DNA of 64,000 nt, from assembly GCF_003011885.1 (NCBI RefSeq), contig NZ_PXXO01000003.1, forward strand, positions 62,001 to 126,000, given 5' to 3'. Shown piece after piece: positions 54,641-63,165 of this stretch. The DNA is from Cyanobium usitatum str. Tous. Lineage in GTDB: Bacteria; Cyanobacteriota; Cyanobacteriia; PCC-6307; Cyanobiaceae. Made by a program: the position numbers and the translations under genes. Under the pieces are notes generated by a model. That model saw only the letters and a list, made by a program, of their open reading frames with translations. It did no database searches and was not told the DNA's origin. Every line of letters starts with the position of its first letter. The first letter of the stretch is position 1.

Positions 54641-55321
54641 TCAAGGCTGGGGATGGGCCTCTGGTCGCTTCAGGTAACTGGCGGCCCACACTGCTGGAGC
54701 GATGCCATGGGGCACCAGGCGCCGGTAGGGCTCGCTTCTCAGCAGTTCCTGCACCGCTTCTGCCAGCAGGGCGGTGGAGCGACTGTCCGGCAAGCGATGG
54801 CTCAGGGCCTGCTGAACCCGTAGCAGGTACCAGGCACTGCCTTCCAGCCCAGCCGTGAAACGCTCCCAGCCACCAGGGTTGCTGCGCGCATCGAGCACTA
54901 GGTCGCGGGCGTTGTGGGCCTTGTCGGCTGCCGTCACCAGCAGGGAGGTCTGCGGCTTCTCCTCCAGCGAGGCGATGTAGCGGGTCTTGCGCAGCAGCCA
55001 AGGTTCCTTCTCGGCGCCGGGCTCCACGGGGCCAGCGGTGTCGGTGCAGTCCACCACGATCGCGGCCACCTCCTCGCCAAAGCGTGCGGCAATCGAGGCC
55101 TGGCTCTGGCCCGCATCCTCGATGGCGTCATGCAACAGAGCAGCGATCGCCTGGTTTTCGCTGCCGCCGTCCTCCCACACCAGAGCACTCACAGCAATCA
55201 GGTGGGCGATGTAGGGAACCGGCTTGCCCTTGCGCCGCTGACCGCGATGCAGCTCAGCCGCCCAGCCCAGGGCATCGGTATAGCGCTGGCTGTGGGCTTT
55301 CTCAGGAGCCGTCATCGACAT
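54641..55321 (-). CDS. HD-domain hydrolase (RelA/SpoT N-terminal-like)
   Basis: A 226-residue protein with an HD signature ALLHDAIEDAGQSQ (about residue 64) and the second metal-site element TAADKAHNARDLV. The N-terminus (HRGQRRKGKPVPYIAHLIAV) matches ppGpp hydrolases of the Mesh1/SpoT type. It could degrade (p)ppGpp or a related nucleotide. Convergent with the holin-like gene. Confidence 0.85.
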   Translation of the reverse strand: MSMTAPEKAHSQRYTDALGWAAELHRGQRRKGKPVPYIAHLIAVSALVWEDGGSENQAIAALLHDAIEDAGQSQASIAARFGEEVAAIVVDCTDTAGPVEPGAEKEPWLLRKTRYIASLEEKPQTSLLVTAADKAHNARDLVLDARSNPGGWERFTAGLEGSAWYLLRVQQALSHRLPDSRSTALLAEAVQELLRSEPYRRLVPHGIAPAVWAASYLKRPEAHPQP

Positions 55322-55531
55322 GTTCTACATCCTGTGTTGCTGCTGCTGTCTCAACCAGACCCGGCAGCCATCCGGCCATGGGGGCGGCGAGGAATCACCA
55401 GCACTGCCCCGGAGCACAGGGCTATGCCCTGCTCGCACCGCCATGGCAAGGGCTGACGCGAGCCGCTGCGCGGCCCTTGCCATGCCGTGTCGTCCGTGGC
55501 GATGGGGCGGGTTGTTCCTCGCTTCCTTTCC

Positions 55532-55747
55532 ATGGCCTCCTCTGCTCCTCTGGCCTGTCCGATCCGTCAGCTTGTGCTACACATCTATCCCGATGGCCTC
55601 AAGGTCGCCGGCGCCGAGCGTCTCACGGTCTTCTATGGCCGCCGCGGGCGCCCCGTGAAGAAGCCTCGCTTCATCCCGGCTGAGCTGGCCCATCAGCTGG
55701 CCCGCAAGCTGTCCGCCAAGCGCCTCGGCACCGTCTCGGTGCTCTGA
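55532..55747 (+). CDS. small basic hypothetical protein
   Basis: A 71-residue product (LVLHIYPDGLKVAGAERLTV, then FYGRRGRPVKKPRFIPAELA). It looks like a small beta domain with a basic loop and helix, possibly nucleic-acid binding. ATG 55532; it is followed by an intrinsic-type hairpin. No family is recognised. Confidence 0.5.
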   Translation: MASSAPLACPIRQLVLHIYPDGLKVAGAERLTVFYGRRGRPVKKPRFIPAELAHQLARKLSAKRLGTVSVL

Positions 55748-55767
55748 GTCCTGTTGGCTATCGCATC

Positions 55768-55793
55768 AGGCCCGGCATCGCCGGGCCTTTGTC
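55768..55793 (+). terminator. intrinsic-type terminator
   Basis: A 9-bp perfect stem AGGCCCGGC / GCCGGGCCT with a 3-nt loop is followed by TTGTCTT. It lies 21 bp after the small basic protein gene. Confidence 0.7.
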
Positions 55794-55947
55794 TTGCCCA
55801 TGAACCGCTCAATGACAGGCCGGCCAGTTGTTGTAAAAGCAAGGGCATATGACGTCTGAGTTCTCTGCGAGCAGCAGCACAAGTTGATGCGGAATCGAAC
55901 TGTTGGCTGCTGCCATCTTGAAGATCCGCGCCAAGCTCTAAGGATGT

Positions 55948-57099
55948 TCAATCTTGCATCGCAAGCCTGGCCTGAATCGTCCCTTGTTCATCTTGCCAAA
56001 AGCAGAAGCTAGGCGTGACGTCAATCACTGGCATAGAAGACTGGCGAGGATAAGCATATGAAGCGGCCTCCTCAACCTTTCTCACCGTTGATCTATCAAA
56101 AAGCTTTCTTTGAAACCAATTCATTTGATTAATGCACTGCCTGGCGTGAGATTGAAGGCTTTCAACGGTGTTACATCGCTCAATAATTTTCTTGTGGTCG
56201 TCAATCCTCGTGCTTGCGATGTCCAGTCGCTTATCCGCGAAAGAAGGCTGCTCTATGAGGTCATGGTAGATCTGGAGCTGAGTGACACGATTTCTTGCTG
56301 CAATAAGAGCAGTGAAAATCTGCATGTCTTGAACAGCCATATGAGCATTTTCATTAAGCATCGCAGCTGCTTGCTCGGCACCAGTCTTTCCATGGGAGTC
56401 AAGCGTGGCATCGACTCTGCACGAAAAATCTTCAATTAGTATCTTGTTGCGTTCATAAATCGAGCCAACCTCCTTTTCTGCTTCTGCAAGGCGACTTGTG
56501 GCTAGCTTGTTAAGGTTGCCAGTGTGCCCATACTCATGCAACAGCTCGTCAAGCACGTTGATTGACATCGCAAGTCTTCCCATGACCTCAGCTTCTTGCC
56601 GAAACCCAAGGGTTTCAATTTGTCGAATAAGAACGCCAAGCTTGACATTGATACGCTGAAGTTGAACGGTGCCTGCTACGGCATTTAGCAACGACCAAGC
56701 AAGGGTGGGTCCAAGCACGGGCGCCATTGTCGCTGAGGGCGCGAAGCGAAGTTGCCCCGCAATCTGGCCAGATGAACTGCTGACAACCGTGCCAAGCGTT
56801 CCTGTTGAAGTCTGCATCAGAGTATGTGTGCCGGCATTGATTCCTTGAAGCAGTTCAGGAGTGCCAACGACTTGAAACAGATTTCCCTTGCTCAAGGCGG
56901 AAGGAATAGCGGGAATGCAGCGGCTAAAAAGATCAACAATCTCTGCACTGACAATTCCTTTCGGAGCATCCTTTGGCCGCTGCCTCCAGCGCTGCAAAAT
57001 ATTTGCACTGCATTTCAATCCATAGGAAACCAGAAGGGCGCCGGGCTGCTTATCTTGGCCAAGTAGCTGTATGTAGCGTGCGTCAGGCTTGGAGGTCAT
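55948..57099 (-). CDS. hypothetical protein with central hydrophobic hairpin
   Basis: A 383-residue protein. The first 125 residues are mixed and end in Ser/Thr/Gly-rich sequence (QTSTGTLGTVVSSSSGQIAG). A hydrophobic part follows near residue 130 (APVLGPTLAWSLLNAVAG), then a long helical region (NVLDELLHEYGHTGNLNKLA) and a globular C-terminus. No signal peptide. Composition is more AT-rich than the phage genes. The central hairpin could insert in a membrane. No family is recognised. Confidence 0.55.
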   Translation of the reverse strand: MTSKPDARYIQLLGQDKQPGALLVSYGLKCSANILQRWRQRPKDAPKGIVSAEIVDLFSRCIPAIPSALSKGNLFQVVGTPELLQGINAGTHTLMQTSTGTLGTVVSSSSGQIAGQLRFAPSATMAPVLGPTLAWSLLNAVAGTVQLQRINVKLGVLIRQIETLGFRQEAEVMGRLAMSINVLDELLHEYGHTGNLNKLATSRLAEAEKEVGSIYERNKILIEDFSCRVDATLDSHGKTGAEQAAAMLNENAHMAVQDMQIFTALIAARNRVTQLQIYHDLIEQPSFADKRLDIASTRIDDHKKIIERCNTVESLQSHARQCINQMNWFQRKLFDRSTVRKVEEAASYAYPRQSSMPVIDVTPSFCFWQDEQGTIQARLAMQD

Positions 57100-57175
57100 G
57101 TGTCAATGCCAAGGTCGAAGGTATGAAGAGGAAATGGAATCTAGTCAATCAATAGCTATACATCCAGGATGCTCT

Positions 57176-57484
57176 TTAATCAGACAGTGCTACACCGCTT
57201 GGCCATTCGGTTGCCAGCATCAGCCACTGCCAACTTTCGGCATTACCACGTACCAGCACAACCGCTTCTCCGTCTGAAGCAAGGCGCTGTGCACAGCGCA
57301 AGGCCATTGACCAGGGCATTAGCAGGGTGTCTGATCTGCGGCTTGACCAAGGATTCAAGGCCGCAGGAGCTTCTTTGGCCAGCACTAGGGCGTGGCGCTG
57401 GCTGAGAATCGCCCACTGATCGAATGGCGGGGCGCCATTTGGATCGGGCACATCGAGTATGCGTAAGGGAGTTTGGCCGGTCAT
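57176..57484 (-). CDS. small hypothetical protein downstream of family A exported protein
   Basis: A 102-residue product (PFDQWAILSQRHALVLAKEA, then GEAVVLVRGNAESWQWLMLA), globular and without signal peptide. It starts 6 bp after the stop of the exported protein gene, so it should be on the same transcript from motif copy 8. It could be a partner or chaperone. No family is recognised. Confidence 0.55.
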   Translation of the reverse strand: MTGQTPLRILDVPDPNGAPPFDQWAILSQRHALVLAKEAPAALNPWSSRRSDTLLMPWSMALRCAQRLASDGEAVVLVRGNAESWQWLMLATEWPSGVALSD

Positions 57485-57490
57485 GGGAGA

Positions 57491-57769
57491 TCAGCAGTTG
57501 AGGTATGTGGCGCAGCTGTTCTGGCGGTAGCGCACGTTGTTCTGAAGTCCGGGCGTGTAACCGCCGTCATAGGGCTGCTGCTGAATCCGGGGTTGCTGGG
57601 GTGCACCGAAGTAATCGCCGCTGCTCCAGCCGTTGCTGCGTTGTTGCCGCTGCTGCTGCTGGCTGAGGCCGTAGGAACCCCATTGAGCAGTAGCAGGCTC
57701 AACAAGAAGTGTGGTAAAGGAGGCGACGGTGGTCGCTGCAGCGGCAAGCAGGGTGAGGAAGGCTTTCAT
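57491..57769 (-). CDS. small exported protein, family A (paralogue of 15319-15594)
   Basis: A 92-residue protein with a signal peptide (AFLTLLAAAATTVASFTTLL, cleavage after ATA near residue 28). The mature part QWGSYGLSQQQ, then NGWSSGDYFG, then TPGLQNNVRYRQNSCATYLNC matches the gene at 15319-15594 block by block. A Gln/Pro-rich spacer lies between. The C-terminal pair of cysteines is kept. It is driven by motif copy 8, with a stem ending 8 nt before the ATG and no Shine-Dalgarno sequence. The shared blocks 42 kb apart show a real protein family. Confidence 0.82.
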   Translation of the reverse strand: MKAFLTLLAAAATTVASFTTLLVEPATAQWGSYGLSQQQQRQQRSNGWSSGDYFGAPQQPRIQQQPYDGGYTPGLQNNVRYRQNSCATYLNC

Positions 57770-57805
57770 GGGTCGGACGGCCAAGGGCCGCGGGCTGAAC
57801 GGTTC

Positions 57806-57836
57806 CTCCTCGTTCTGGGTTTGGCTCCCTGATTCC
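57806..57836 (-). promoter_or_regulatory. bipartite motif, copy 8 (upstream of family A exported protein)
   Basis: Read on the minus strand: TGGAATCAG, 13 nt, then GAACGAGGAG. The ATG at 57769 is 46 nt from the first base of GAAC. A stem CGGCC-CTT-GGCCG (57778-57790) ends 8 nt before the ATG. Confidence 0.82.
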
Positions 57837-57854
57837 ATGACGGTGTGTCCCGTG

Positions 57855-58160
57855 TCAATCAGGTTGATGGCCGCCCATTGCTCCAGGTCCCGCTCCTCCC
57901 GAGCAGCAGGCCAACACCCATGCAGCCAGCTGTGACACCAACATGTGCACCAGCATTGCCTGGCCAGCGTTGTACCCCTCTTGACCACCGGTGCTCCCCT
58001 GCGCAATCCGTGCCGTGGAGAGGAGGCTCCTCGGTGATGAGTTGCCATTGGCATTCAGGCCGATTCTGCAGAGAGTGTCGGCACACAGGGCCTCATTGGT
58101 AGAGGCAGATGCTTGGCTGGCAATCAGCAATGAGACGACAAGAAAAGAAGTTACCCGCAC
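57855..58160 (-). CDS. small exported protein, GTG start
   Basis: A 101-residue product from GTG 58160: a signal peptide (VTSFLVVSLLIASQASAS) then a mature chain with cysteines (TNEALCADTLCRIGLNANGN) and a hydrophobic stretch near the end (LVHMLVSQLAAWVLACCSGG). It ends 18 bp before motif copy 8, so the two transcription units do not overlap. A much-degenerated motif-like sequence (GGAATGGT, then 13 nt, then a GAGAAG tail) lies 35 nt upstream. I consider it probable but not certain. Confidence 0.5.
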   Translation of the reverse strand: MRVTSFLVVSLLIASQASASTNEALCADTLCRIGLNANGNSSPRSLLSTARIAQGSTGGQEGYNAGQAMLVHMLVSQLAAWVLACCSGGAGPGAMGGHQPD

Positions 58161-58244
58161 GGTGCGAGGAGGGGAACATCCCTTGCTTCTCACCTGCGTG
58201 GGCCACAGACCATTCCAGCGGATTCCAGGCGCCATACCGCCAGT

Positions 58245-58275
58245 GGAATCAGCTTCAGAGACTTGGAACAAGGAG
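58245..58275 (+). promoter_or_regulatory. bipartite motif, copy 9 (upstream of 58-residue protein)
   Basis: TGGAATCAG, 13 nt, then GAACAAGGAG. The ATG at 58311 is 45 nt after the first base of GAAC. A perfect stem GCAGC-ATGA-GCTGC (58290-58303) ends 7 nt before the ATG. Confidence 0.8.
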
Positions 58276-58310
58276 TAGACGTCCCTCCTGCAGCATGAGC
58301 TGCCAGTGCC

Positions 58311-58487
58311 ATGAACAATCAAAACGTTGCGCAGCCTTCAATTCAGGTCGATGGTCTTAGTCGTGTTCTTGAAGCATGTGCTGTTGTGGGCTTAGGCCTC
58401 GTGTTTGCATCACAGGTACCCGCCGCCTCGCCAGTCATCTTGGTGCGATGTGCTTTTGAAGCCGGGCGTGTGATGGCAAGGTTCTGA
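58311..58487 (+). CDS. 58-residue small membrane or exported protein
   Basis: ATG 58311 to TGA 58485-58487. The product has a polar start (NNQNVAQPSIQVDGLSRVLE), a hydrophobic segment (ACAVVGLGLVFASQVPAASP) that could be a signal peptide with cleavage near AAS or a membrane anchor, and a short end ILVRCAFEAGRVMARF. It is supported by motif copy 9 at the standard distance. Two cysteines are present. No family is recognised. Confidence 0.55.
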   Translation: MNNQNVAQPSIQVDGLSRVLEACAVVGLGLVFASQVPAASPVILVRCAFEAGRVMARF

Positions 58488-58512
58488 GAGTTGTTAAACC
58501 TTCCTCAATGAG

Positions 58513-58773
58513 ATGTTGATAATGGGTGTTAATACAGGATCTGCAAGTAATTTACGAGAACCGCAGCTCCCGTCGTTTCTTCAGCGCAGAGCCGCCCCAG
58601 CGACTGATCTTCATATCCAGCAAGAGTCCTTCCAGTCCCTACTCAACGATCTTTGCGGTGAATTGGGGTTTGACAGGCAACAGACGGCATTGCGCTGGCT
58701 GCTAGAGCAACTGGAGGCCAGCCATGATTTGAGACATCTGATCCTTCTTTTGCTTCAGGAGGGTGAGACTTGA
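58513..58773 (+). CDS. small helical protein, possibly DNA-binding
   Basis: An 86-residue protein (LREPQLPSFLQRRAAPATDL, then FQSLLNDLCGELGFDRQQTA, then LRWLLEQLEASHDLRHLILL). The second half has two to three helices of a size seen in RHH-like proteins, but a strand is not clear. It follows the 58-residue gene by 25 bp and faces the CHAT gene. It holds the place that RHH-like genes hold in the other clusters. Confidence 0.45.
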   Translation: MLIMGVNTGSASNLREPQLPSFLQRRAAPATDLHIQQESFQSLLNDLCGELGFDRQQTALRWLLEQLEASHDLRHLILLLLQEGET

Positions 58774-58967
58774 TTACAGTAGAATATAACTCTAAAAAAT
58801 ATTGGCAATGAGCTTCCTTTGGTAACTAAGCAATTCTGCACTGATTACTCCTCCGAGGTTTGAAAATTAGCGATGAAAAGCTAGTACCGCTTAAAGTCGT
58901 TGGTCATAGCTTCTATCGGCTCTGAGGTCTTATTAGGTAGGGAAGCAGTTCCGAAAGTACTCCGTAA

Positions 58968-61646
58968 CTATTTATTGAAGACAGGAGTCATCTTGCCTGC
59001 TATTTGCCAGCCCGCCCAGTAATACGGGTTAGACCAACCCCGAGCAGCATACTCCGGATCCTTAATCATCCTGTCTTGGGCTTTAGCTAGGGCCTCATCT
59101 AGCAAATTACCCTCTTTCAGACTTTTATAAAATAGACTCATAAGTACCGCGGTTGCTTCATCGTCTACTTTCCACATTGATAAGAGCGTAGATTCGGCCC
59201 CAACCGACGACAAAATACGGTGCATACCAAAAAGCCCATAACCCCTCATGGATCCACCCAGGCCTGTTTCGCATGCAGAAACTACAGCAAGTGAAGTCCC
59301 GCTTAAATCCCAACCTGCAAGATCTCTGTAGGTGATGATCGTCGATTCAGGTGGCGAGACATTGGCTCCTGTTGCAACAATATAAATGTTGTATAGGCCG
59401 TCTAATACTTGCCGACCCCCGAATTCAGATTGATCTCTACTGCGTCCATCAGTGGTCTCCTCTGCGAAACCAGCATGAGTGGATATGTGAAGAACTTTGG
59501 GGCTTTTAATGGATAGCATCGAGGATTTGCTGGCCTGCTTGCCAAATACCTTATTTGCGGACAGAATGCCAGAAACAACTTCGCCTTCTTTTGATGAATA
59601 AACAAGTTCCTTCCATTGTTTTTGACAGGATGCATTGGATGTGCATTTAGCGCTCTCTCCAAATTCAGGGGAATAGAAAACGGTTGAATCGCCAGCTTGC
59701 ATGTTTCGTTCATGATTCCCAATATCTGCCACGCTTTGAACAGCAATAATACGACGGGATCCAAGCCCCTTTGACTCAAGATGTATCCGAATAATGCCAA
59801 TGGGTACTCTTTGGAGGAGTCCATCAAGTCCTATATATACCTGCTTCGATTCCTGAATCTGTTTAACGAGTTCGGGGCTAAAAAGATTATCTAATAGCAC
59901 CCGCCACTTTTGAGATGCATCCCCGAGCCCTTGGGATGATGATCTCAAGGCCTCAGACATTAATCTGTTGCATAATTCTTTTTCACAGGTTTTGTAAGCT
60001 AAAAGCGATTCACTGCCTCCTCCATTTCTAACCACGAATGCCTGAGTCTTCGTCTCGATCTCATTTGTTGATATGCGCGTATTGTAGCCTCCAGGTGAAG
60101 GCTCAATAAACTGAATAAATAAATCGTTTTCCCTGAGCGACCTTTTGATCTGATTTGTATAGTCAATGTCCGATGCAGCCATTTGCCTGGCCAAAGTGTC
60201 AATGGTATTTGGTGCGAGTGGAGATATGTTTTTAATGCTCATCCTTAATGCAATAATCTCCGATTCGATGAGTGAATAACGAAGCTGCAGGAAAGAATCT
60301 AGATACTCTTCTGAGCTAAGAATACCTGTTGCAAAACCGCGTGCGGCAACTCCCTCGGATTGGGAAAATAAATTGAGATACTCAATTCTCTCTTTGGGAG
60401 TAATCGATGGCAAGAGTGCTTTAAGGGCTACATGCTCCCATTGTCTTAGCATGAGCAATGCCGTTCTAAAGTGTATTTTGTTATCCCAATTCTTGGTAAA
60501 CATTGCATATCCGGACAGAAGCGAGTAGTTTTCGCTAATACTGGTCGCCCTAAGTGGTTTATCCAAGGCTCTGGCGATAAGGTTTCTGTAGATTTTATCG
60601 GCTTGTGAATAATCTCCAATCGATTCAAGTATGTAGGCCAACTGCTTTGCAGATCCTTCAGCGCGCTCCAACTCATTAAGCCCAGTGTGTATGCGCAAGG
60701 CTTGAGAGGTTGCCTCCCTGGCTCTTAATAAGAGATCAGAGCGCTTGTTATTCTTGCTTACACCTGCCATTGAGTATTTAAAGTAGCCCTCCTTGAGAAG
60801 GATGTCGGCTAATTGCATCTGCGTGGGCTTGCCACCCACTACGCTGTAAGCTTTATTGAGTGAGTCAAATGCAAGCTCAGCTCTCTTGCTCCTCAGCGCT
60901 TCATTGTCTTCTTGCACATATCCCGAAAAAAATGCTCCGCTTAGGCGAATAAAGATATTAAATAATGCAGGCTTTGTTACTTCACCTTGTGTTTCAAGGC
61001 ACTTTTTGAGAAATGGCCACTTCTTGAAAAAGATATCTGAAAGTGACACGAAGTCTTGCTTCTTGGTGTAAATTTCGTCAAGAAATTCAATTCCTCCGTT
61101 AAATTCCTCGCATGTTTCCCTGGTTCCAACGCTGTGAAGCTGAAGAATCTCCAGCCCCTTTTTTATCTGTTCTTCGGCTTCCTCAAGCCTAAATGCTCTG
61201 TAAAGCTTTGAGCCGTAGACCAGCCTGAAGCGTCCACTATTGACGCTGCAGGATCCTTCGGCATCCATTATAATCTTTTGGGCATCGAAGTATTGGTTAG
61301 CTGCTTGCTCATAAAGTCCCTTGCTTTCAAGCGATTCCACCTCGGTAATTATCGAACTTATTTGTGTTTCCTCTTTTTTGTTCAGACTTCTTTTATTTGA
61401 TGGCGCTTTAAGTCCGCAAGACACTGGCTTTTCCTTGGTCGGCTTGTCTGTAGAACTTTTAGTGTATGCAGGTGCAATAGTTGGATTTAATAGCATCAAG
61501 GAGCAAGTTGCAAATATTCCTGATACGATGTTCAATATATACAGGATCTCACTTTTTGGATATGCCTCTCTTGTCGTCCTGCGCCTTTTGCGCTTGGCTT
61601 TTGATGGCATAGCTTGATCTATTCTAATTCTATGGTATTTGACCAT
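58968..61646 (-). CDS. TPR-CHAT protein 3 with N-terminal membrane segment, AT-rich gene
   Basis: An 892-residue protein. A basic N-terminus and one membrane or signal segment (ILYILNIVSGIFATCSLMLL) lead to a long helical TPR-like region (KLYRAFRLEEAEEQIKKGLE, later QLAYILESIGDYSQADKIYR) and a C-terminal CHAT domain with His724 (LHISTHAGFAE) and Cys792 (AVVSACETGLGG), ending NPYYWAGWQIAGKMTPV. The gene is visibly AT-rich against the surrounding phage-type genes. ATG 61646 or 61610. It is homologous to the proteins at 12321 and 16118 in its CHAT part. Convergent with the small gene 58513-58773. Confidence 0.87.
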   Translation of the reverse strand: MVKYHRIRIDQAMPSKAKRKRRRTTREAYPKSEILYILNIVSGIFATCSLMLLNPTIAPAYTKSSTDKPTKEKPVSCGLKAPSNKRSLNKKEETQISSIITEVESLESKGLYEQAANQYFDAQKIIMDAEGSCSVNSGRFRLVYGSKLYRAFRLEEAEEQIKKGLEILQLHSVGTRETCEEFNGGIEFLDEIYTKKQDFVSLSDIFFKKWPFLKKCLETQGEVTKPALFNIFIRLSGAFFSGYVQEDNEALRSKRAELAFDSLNKAYSVVGGKPTQMQLADILLKEGYFKYSMAGVSKNNKRSDLLLRAREATSQALRIHTGLNELERAEGSAKQLAYILESIGDYSQADKIYRNLIARALDKPLRATSISENYSLLSGYAMFTKNWDNKIHFRTALLMLRQWEHVALKALLPSITPKERIEYLNLFSQSEGVAARGFATGILSSEEYLDSFLQLRYSLIESEIIALRMSIKNISPLAPNTIDTLARQMAASDIDYTNQIKRSLRENDLFIQFIEPSPGGYNTRISTNEIETKTQAFVVRNGGGSESLLAYKTCEKELCNRLMSEALRSSSQGLGDASQKWRVLLDNLFSPELVKQIQESKQVYIGLDGLLQRVPIGIIRIHLESKGLGSRRIIAVQSVADIGNHERNMQAGDSTVFYSPEFGESAKCTSNASCQKQWKELVYSSKEGEVVSGILSANKVFGKQASKSSMLSIKSPKVLHISTHAGFAEETTDGRSRDQSEFGGRQVLDGLYNIYIVATGANVSPPESTIITYRDLAGWDLSGTSLAVVSACETGLGGSMRGYGLFGMHRILSSVGAESTLLSMWKVDDEATAVLMSLFYKSLKEGNLLDEALAKAQDRMIKDPEYAARGWSNPYYWAGWQIAGKMTPVFNK

Positions 61647-61979
61647 TCAATCCGGCGGCAGCATGTCTTTACGACTGTTAATAACCTTTCTTTTTTGTTC
61701 TCGTGCGATTCTTGATGCGCGGCCTTCTTGTCTTGTTTTAGGATCAAAGATCGTGCCAGATTGCCCTAGGGTTGATTTGGCGTATGAACGTTGATCTTTC
61801 TTTAATGAGTAGGCTTGATGATAGAGCTAGCTGTCTTGGCTGGTTGCCGCCAGTCGTTTTTCCAACAAAGAAGTCTTATGGCTTGGCAGGTGCGATGTGA
61901 ATACTTGTTGATATTGCTTCGGTTACGTTCTTGAATGACTTCGCGAGTCAGTCGGGGTTCATAGCGAAAGTGGCTTATG
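61647..61979 (-). other. 333-bp AT-rich stretch upstream of TPR-CHAT 3
   Basis: No gene and no copy of the bipartite motif is seen. It should hold the promoter of the CHAT gene. It marks the right border of the AT-rich insert against the GC-rich phage genes. Confidence 0.4.
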
Positions 61980-62219
61980 TCACCGGTTGGTCCGCCTTAT
62001 AATCATTCCGGTGCCATTGCGGCGACGCCGCACCCAGGCGCCCTGACGAATCAGCTGGCGATCAGCAGCCGTGGCCTGCTGGACAGACACCAAGCTGCCG
62101 TAACCAACTTGATGTCGGGCCGTGGCAAGGCGGCGGGCCTGACTGGCGGTGGAGGCCGGCACCACGGTGGCAGTGGAGCGGCGGCTCCAGAAGGCCAAGT
62201 AGTAACGCCAGCTCGCCAT
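61980..62219 (-). CDS. small basic phage-run protein
   Basis: A 79-residue arginine-rich product (WRYYLAFWSRRSTATVVPAS, then QLIRQGAWVRRRRNGTGMII). It starts 5 bp after the stop of the scaffold-like gene, in the same direction, so it is likely to be part of the phage operon. No family is recognised. Confidence 0.5.
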   Translation of the reverse strand: MASWRYYLAFWSRRSTATVVPASTASQARRLATARHQVGYGSLVSVQQATAADRQLIRQGAWVRRRRNGTGMIIRRTNR

Positions 62220-62224
62220 GGCGT

Positions 62225-63094
62225 TCAGCGGTGGGGACCCCTGCCGTTAGTCAGGAAGCCAGCTCGGTAGAGCTCACTGGCGCTCATGGCGTGGGGGTTC
62301 AGCACCTCCCCAAAACCACCGGCCGTTGCCGGTGCTGCCGCCAGGGCATTGGCCCCGCCCATGGCCCCGCGCTGCTGGAACAGGAAGCCGTAGACGGGAT
62401 GGATGCGCAGCTGATCAAGGAACTCAGCGGTCGTCATCGGCCGACCGTCGTCGCCCAGCAGGGGCTGGCCCTGGGCATCGAGCGGTTCGAGGACGTCGGT
62501 GCCGTCCTTGCTGGTGCTGAGGCGAAAGCTCTCGCCCAGCTGACCCTTGAAGACATCAAAGAACGTGCCACGCCCGTCTCCGCCAGTACGGCCTTCGGCT
62601 TCTGAGAAAGCGCGCTCCAGCAACCGTTCCTTGCGCAAGGCCAGGACCTGGGCCTGGGCGCCATCCCGCTCTGCGGCCACGGTTGCCACCTTCTTGGCAG
62701 AGGCTTCTTCCATCTGCCGCTCGCGCAGCTCCACCTGCTGCTCCAGCAGTTGCTTCTGCCGTTCGGCTTCCTGCAGGCGGGAGTATTCCTCCGGGTTGAT
62801 CTCGGAGAAGCGGGTCAGCTGCTGACGCAGGCCCCGCAGCTCCTTCTCAAGATGGTTGGTGCGGCGACGCTCGGCCTTAAGGGCCTCGCTGGCACCGTCT
62901 TTTCCTTTAGGGGCCAGGTCGTGGCCACCGGGGGCAGGATCATTGGCTTCTGCGGAGTAGGTCTCGCTGCTGCCTGCCCGTGCTTCGGCCTCACCCCCGT
63001 CCTGGGGATCGTCGCCGTAGGAGTGCGGTTCAAGCTGGTCGGTGTTGCTGATCGCACCCCTCGATGGGACCTGATCGGTAGTGCTGGTGGCCAT
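62225..63094 (-). CDS. phage scaffold-like coiled-coil protein
   Basis: A 289-residue protein: an acidic disordered N-terminus, a long coiled coil (LKAERRRTNHLEKELRGLRQ, then QLLEQQVELRERQMEEASAK) and a C-terminal domain (LDQLRIHPVYGFLFQQRGAM). Shape and place agree with capsid scaffolding proteins, which come just before the major capsid gene. Here the capsid gene is found only 9 kb further along the same strand. Confidence 0.6.
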   Translation of the reverse strand: MATSTTDQVPSRGAISNTDQLEPHSYGDDPQDGGEAEARAGSSETYSAEANDPAPGGHDLAPKGKDGASEALKAERRRTNHLEKELRGLRQQLTRFSEINPEEYSRLQEAERQKQLLEQQVELRERQMEEASAKKVATVAAERDGAQAQVLALRKERLLERAFSEAEGRTGGDGRGTFFDVFKGQLGESFRLSTSKDGTDVLEPLDAQGQPLLGDDGRPMTTAEFLDQLRIHPVYGFLFQQRGAMGGANALAAAPATAGGFGEVLNPHAMSASELYRAGFLTNGRGPHR

Positions 63095-63165
63095 GACCCG
63101 TCTCGGCTGTCAGTGGGTTCGGCAGCCCATCGCGGCGCTGCCATCACCTGTTGCCGAGGCAGGGA

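Noticed and set aside
55766-55951. 61-codon minus-strand frame with TTG start overlapping the stop of 55948-57099
   Set aside because: It runs through the terminator of the opposite gene and has no recognisable pattern.
58186-58216. Possible further motif copy before the exported gene at 57855-58160 (GGAATGGT, 13 nt, GAGAAG end)
   Set aside because: Too degenerate: GAAC is missing and half of the first box is changed. Kept only as a remark.
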